From Coffea arabica (Eukaryota; Streptophyta; Magnoliopsida; Gentianales; Rubiaceae), in assembly GCF_036785885.1 (NCBI RefSeq), contig NC_092322.1, positions 38,151,994-38,215,993 on the forward strand: 64,000 nt of DNA, in the 5' to 3' direction. Shown here in pieces: positions 59,527 through 64,000 of the stretch. The position numbers and the translations under genes were made by a program. Within the stretch, counting starts at the first letter, position 1, and every line of letters begins with the position of its first letter. The notes below the pieces were generated by a model. The model ran no database searches and was not told the origin of the DNA. It worked only from the letters and a program-made list of their open reading frames with translations.

Positions 59527-60960
59527 GAATTAATTTTCGATCCTAAAATAGAGAAAACTGCACGCCGAACATGAAAAGAGACTAGACAGCTCAGAGAAGA
59601 TCAATCTAGTGCTGCATCTCAAAAACTTGATCCAAAAGTTGAAGCAACAAATTCGTTTGGTGATATTTCGAGTGACTCGGATCAAGAAGAAGTCACTATG
59701 GCTAATGCACGAACACTAAGGGTATTGGCTGCTCCTAATTTAAATCAGCAGCCCTTATGCATTACTTTTCCGAATTTAAATGATAACACTCAGTTTTGAG
59801 TTAAAATCTGGTCTAATTCATCTTTTGTCATCTTTTCATGATTTATCAGGTAAGAAGCCTCATAAGCACTTGCAAGAGTTCGATGTTGTTTGCAACATTA
59901 TGAAACCCTCGAAAATCACGGAAGAACAAATAAAAATGAGAACATACCCTTTCTCTCTTAAGGATTCAGCAAAAGACTAGTTGTACTACTATCTCCAGGT
60001 AATATCACCACTTGGGAGCAGCTGAAGAAAAAATTCCTGGAAAAGTATTTTCCTGTATCTCGAACTGCAAGTCTGAGGAAGGAAATATGCGGTATCAAGC
60101 AACATTTAGGAGAGTTGCTCTATGATTACTGAAAGAGATTCAAGAAGTTATGTATCAAATTCCCTCAACATCAAATAAATGTGCAGCTGCTCATTCAGTA
60201 CTTTTACGATGGGCTACTTTTCAAAGACAAGAATATTATTGATGCTGCAAGTGGAGGGGCATTGGCGAACAAGACTCCTCGAGAAGCATAGTTGTTAATT
60301 GAAGGAATGGCCGAGAACTCATAATAGTTCGGTATAAGGAAGGATATCCCGATACGCAAAGTGAATGAGATAAAAACATCTTCTATCCAACAGCAGTTAT
60401 CCGACTTAACATCTTTTGTTATACAATTGGCTATAGAAAATGCACCACAAGCCAAGGTGTATGGAATTTGCACTGTCATGGGTCGTTCTACAGAGATGTG
60501 ATTCAAGAAAAGAGTGCGAAGAAAGTAAACATAACTGGTCATACGCCCGCGCCAAGAAAGCCATATGATTCGTACCCTAACATGTACAATCTGGGTTGGA
60601 GAGATCACCATAACCTCAATGATGGGGGAAATAGACAATCAAATTTTGCACTGAATAGACAGCAAAGGTATCAACAATAATACCAACCTTGACAGCCACC
60701 ACTCCTCCAAGTTCAGGCCCGTCTTTGAAAGAAATGATGAAACAATTAATTACTAGTCAACAAAAGATGAAATCTAACCTATAAAATATAAGGAATCAAA
60801 TGGGTCAGATGTAAGCGATGCAGAGTCAGAGTAGTCAGATGGCAATATCAATCAACCGTCTGAAGTCCCAAGTTTACGAAAAATTGCCGTCTCAACCTGA
60901 ATTGAACCTGAAGAACGTAAGTACAATGACCTTAAGGAGTGGAAAGGAAATTCAGGGATT
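59527..60960 (+). pseudogene. gag: Athila gag, element B
   Basis: Shares the disabling stops of copy A (TAG 59978, TGA 60130, TAG 60289, TAA-TAG 60322-60327). It has an additional one-base insertion near 59795 (CAGTTTTGAG against CAGTTTGAG), which shifts the frame before the FELKSGLIHLL motif. Zinc-knuckle region unreadable. The C-terminal part (INRLKSQVYEKLPSQPELNL, MTLRSGKEIQGFE) is open and fused to the protease reading frame from 60818; here CAG replaces the TAG present in copy A at 29403. Confidence 0.86.
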
Positions 60961-63050
60961 CGAACTCGTGACTCCAAAGGACAAGGATGAAAAAAAGATC
61001 GAGAAAGAACTTGAGGCAGAGGACATGAATGGCATAAATCCAGTGGTATTCCTTAACCCAATCATTGAACTTAAAGCTAATCCGCTTCCCTTTCCTAGTA
61101 GGTTGGAGAAACCAAAGAATCAGGATAAGGAGAAAGAGATCTTGGACGTATTCCGCAAAGTAGAGATCAACATTCCTCTGTTAGATGCAACCAAACAAGT
61201 GTCGAAGTATACAAAATTTTTGAAGGATTTGTGCATCAGCCGAAGAAGATTGAGAGGAGACAAAAGAGTTATTGTGGGGGAGAATGTGTCTGCGGTTCTA
61301 CAGAGGAAACTTCCACCGAAGTGCGGAGATCCAAGTATGTTCATTATCCCCTGTAAAATAGGTAATACTTTGATTAAAAATGTCATGTTGGACCTAGGAA
61401 CATCAGTAATGTCTAAATCTATCTATACTTCTTTGAACTTAGGTCCGTTAAAAGAAACTAGGATAATACTCCAATTAGCTGATCGAATGAATGCTTATCC
61501 TGATAGGTTGGTCGATGATGTGTTGGTTAAAATTTCTAACTGATTTTTATGTACTTAACATAAATAATGATCATTCCCCCGACCCCTTACCTTTGCTATT
61601 AGGTAGACTCTTTTTGTTTACAATCCAAAATAAAATTGATGTTAATAAGGGTACTTTATCCATGAAATTTGATGAAAAAATTATTCATTTCAATACCATT
61701 GAGACCATGAAATACCCCTCGAACTCTAATTTTAACTCTATTTTTTCTATGAGTGCTATTGACTCAGCGGTGCAGGAAGTGTTTGAAATTATTGGCAGGG
61801 ATGAGTTAGAAGTTGTTTTAACCAAGTACCTCGAGTTAAACACAACTCATGAGGAAGAATTGAGTAAAGATATGAAAAATACAATTGGAGCGTTGCAATC
61901 GTTGCCAGTCAAGACGACAAGGTATGAGCTCGCACTTATTTTCGTGCCCAAATCTCACCAAAGGGTATTACCGTCTGTGGTACAGGCACCTGTGTTTGAA
62001 TTAAAATCTCTGCCAAAGCACTTGAAATACGCTTACTTGGGCAAGAAGGAAATGCTTCCATTGATTATCTCGACGCGACTGTTGGAAATCCAAGAAGAAA
62101 AACTAATCCAAATTCTTAGAAATCACAAGCAAGCAATAGGACGGACTATCACCGACATTAAGGGCATCAGCCTCTCTGTATGTATGCACCGAATAAGGTT
62201 CGAAGAAGATGCCAAATCTATACGGCAAGTTCAAAGGATGCTCAATCCCCTTATGATGGAAGTGATGAAGAACGAAATACTAAAGCTGCTGGATGTGGGG
62301 ATCATATATGCAATATCAGACAGCCCATGGATGAGCTCGGTACAGGTAGTTTCAAAGAAAGCAGGAGTGATAGTGGAGGCCAACCAGAAGGGTGAACTCA
62401 TGCCAATACACAAATCCACTGGATAGCAGCAGTGTATAGACTACCGGAAATTAAACGTTATCATGAAAAAAGACCATTTTTCACCTCCTTTTATTGACCA
62501 AATGATTGAACGATTAGTTTGTTGAATTTACTATTGTTTTTTAAATGGATTTTTAGGGTATTTTCAAATTGCAATCGCACAGGAAGATCAAGAGAAAACC
62601 ACCTTCACGTGCCCGTTTGAAACTTTCGTATACAGGCAAATGCCTTTCGGATTGTGCAATGTCCCTGCAACATTTCAGAGAAGTATGATGAGCATTTTTT
62701 GAGAATATGTTAAGAAAATTATTGAGATTTTCATGAACAACTTTCGTATATATGGTGATAGTTTTGATAATTGTCTAGATAACCCGAAATTGATCTTCTT
62801 GAGATGTATATAAACTAATCTCGTGTTTAATTGAAAAAAATGTCATTTTATAGTTGAGTATGGGATAGTTCAAGGTCACGTAGTGTCCTCTAAGGGTATT
62901 GAAATTGATTAAGTTAAAATAGACATTATATCTGCCTTACCTTACCCCGCGAGTGTGCGGGAAGTGTATTTTTTTCTTGGACATGTAGGTTTCTACCAAA
63001 GGTTCATAAGGATTTCTCGAAGACTGGAGCTCCTCTGTTCAAAATCTTAC
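60961..63050 (+). pseudogene. pol: Athila pol part 1 (protease, reverse transcriptase), element B
   Basis: Protease region to 61543 (INIPLLDATKQVSKYTKFLK, LDLGTSVMSKSIYTSL). A second frame, 61491-62426, covers the protease end and the reverse transcriptase start (KIDVNKGTLSMKFDEKI, CMHRIRFEEDAKSIRQVQ). The stop at 62424 (before the NTP-binding R motif) is shared with copy A. The catalytic box reads FMNNF at about 62733-62747, one further change from FMNDF in A. Confidence 0.85.
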
Positions 63051-63058
63051 AAAAAGAT

Positions 63059-64000
63059 ATGGCCTTTGAGTTCAATGTCGAGTGTAAGAGAGCATTCGAC
63101 AAGTTAAAGGAGTTGTTGACATCGTCACTGATCATCCAACCTCTTGACTGGAATCTCTTATTTGAGATCATGTATAATGCTAGTGATTATGCAGTGGGAG
63201 TAGTGTTAGGACAGAGAATAGGAAAAGCAACTCACGTCATCTACTACACGTCCGGAACCTTGAGTAGAGGTCAATTGAATTACTCCACTACTAAGAAGGA
63301 GGTTTTAACAGTTATTTTTGCTTTAGAAAAATTCAGGTCATATTTATTAGGTGGTAAAGTTATTGTATTTTCTGATCATACAGCATTGAGGTACCTAATA
63401 ACCAAGAAAGATGCAAAACCGAGGCTGATAAGGTGGATATTTCTCTTGCAAGAATTTGATATGGAGATGACGGATAAAAGTGGTTCGGAGAATTTGGTAG
63501 CTGACCATTTAAGTCGCATATCAGTTGGAGAAGAGAACGTGCCATTGAAAGATACATTACCTGATGAACAATTATTTTCTCTAAATTCTAAATTGCCTTG
63601 GTATGCTGATTTAGTTAATTACCTAATAACTGGCAAATTACATGCAGGTTGGCTCAAAGCAAAAAGGGACAAGTTAAAGAGCGACGCCAAATACTACATA
63701 TGGGACGACCCGTATCTATAGAAGCATTGTGCTGATCAAGTAATGCGAAGGTGCGTAAGTGAGAATGAATATCACTCAATCTTAACTTTTTTTCATTCTT
63801 TTGCCTATGGAGGTCACTTTGGACCTAAGAAGACAGCTCATAAGGTGTTAGAGAGCAGGTTCTACTGGCCTTCACTATTCAAAGATGCCTACATGCTCTG
63901 TAAGTCGTGTGAAAGATGTCAAAACATAGGTAATATTTTTCATAGAGATCTGACGTCTCAAATTTCAGTGTTCTTTGTTGAAATTTTTGACGTATGAGGG
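63059..64000 (+). pseudogene. pol: Athila pol part 2 (RNase H, start of integrase), element B
   Basis: RNase H at 63059-63721 ([40 protein letters not shown]), a stop at 63719 as in copy A, then the integrase zinc-binding domain from 63743 (HSFAYGGHFGPKKTAHKVL, CKSCERCQNIG). The window ends just after the stop at 63995-63997. Confidence 0.85.

Larger units (their letters stand above)
58022..64000 (+). mobile_element. Athila-type gypsy element B (duplicate of A), cut by window end
   Basis: Duplicate of 26457-32448 together with the same flanking DNA, so it arose by segmental duplication and not by a second insertion. 5' LTR 58022-59411, PBS 59417-59434, gag about 59527-60960, pol 60961 onwards. 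Confidence 0.88.

Overview
This is a nuclear window from a flowering plant, almost certainly a eudicot. It has GT-AG split genes, plant-specific tau-class glutathione S-transferases (GSTs), plant LTR-retrotransposon lineages with tRNA-Asp primer sites, and Tourist-like, hAT-like and Mutator-like small elements. The species cannot be fixed from sequence alone; an asterid is my guess. Most of the window is transposon-derived. The host backbone is a decayed tandem array of tau GST genes, on the minus strand except for one relic.

Layout. 1-8303: a Ty1/copia element of SIRE/Maximus type (gag, broken pol, broken env-like ORF, 3' LTR), cut by the window start and inserted in the gag of a minus-strand Ty3/gypsy element. 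8304-12050: that gypsy element, whose single LTR (9428-11462) has a primer-binding site on one side and a polypurine tract on the other. 12050-24524: GST region with an exon-1 relic (12.1 kb), a pseudogene (15.15-19.8 kb) split by a 3.8-kb solo LTR with exact AACTC target-site duplications, a frameshifted pseudogene (22.0-22.9 kb) and one apparently intact two-exon GST (23610-24524). A hAT-like MITE (13358-13807) and an AT-rich Tourist-like element (20185-21671) lie among them.

26457-42163: an Athila-type gypsy element (5' LTR, tRNA-Asp PBS, dead gag-pol, ORF3/env-like, PPT, truncated 3' LTR). A 4.7-kb Tat/Ogre-like solo LTR (34763-39498) is nested in it, and a 498-bp solo LTR (38157-38654, AAACC repeats) is nested in that. 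44146-45770: an RNA-exonuclease-4-like pseudogene carrying a 523-bp solo LTR. 48553-50111: a quinone-oxidoreductase/alkenal-reductase-like gene with a nonsense codon at an exon end. 50464-51703: a MULE-type non-autonomous element. 52390-54490: a plus-strand GST relic and a chimeric GST pseudogene.

From 54022 to the window end the sequence repeats 22424-32448 in the same orientation at an offset of about 31.6 kb, including the intact GST (55200-56114) and the start of the Athila element (58022 on). The simplest reading is a 31.6-kb tandem duplication whose junction lies inside a GST gene at 54022. The intact GST and its flanks (23529-25070) show no substitutions between the copies, while adjacent sequence differs by a few percent. 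That points to gene conversion or a similar local homogenisation. The two intact GST copies encode the same 220-residue protein and are the only clearly functional-looking host genes in the window.
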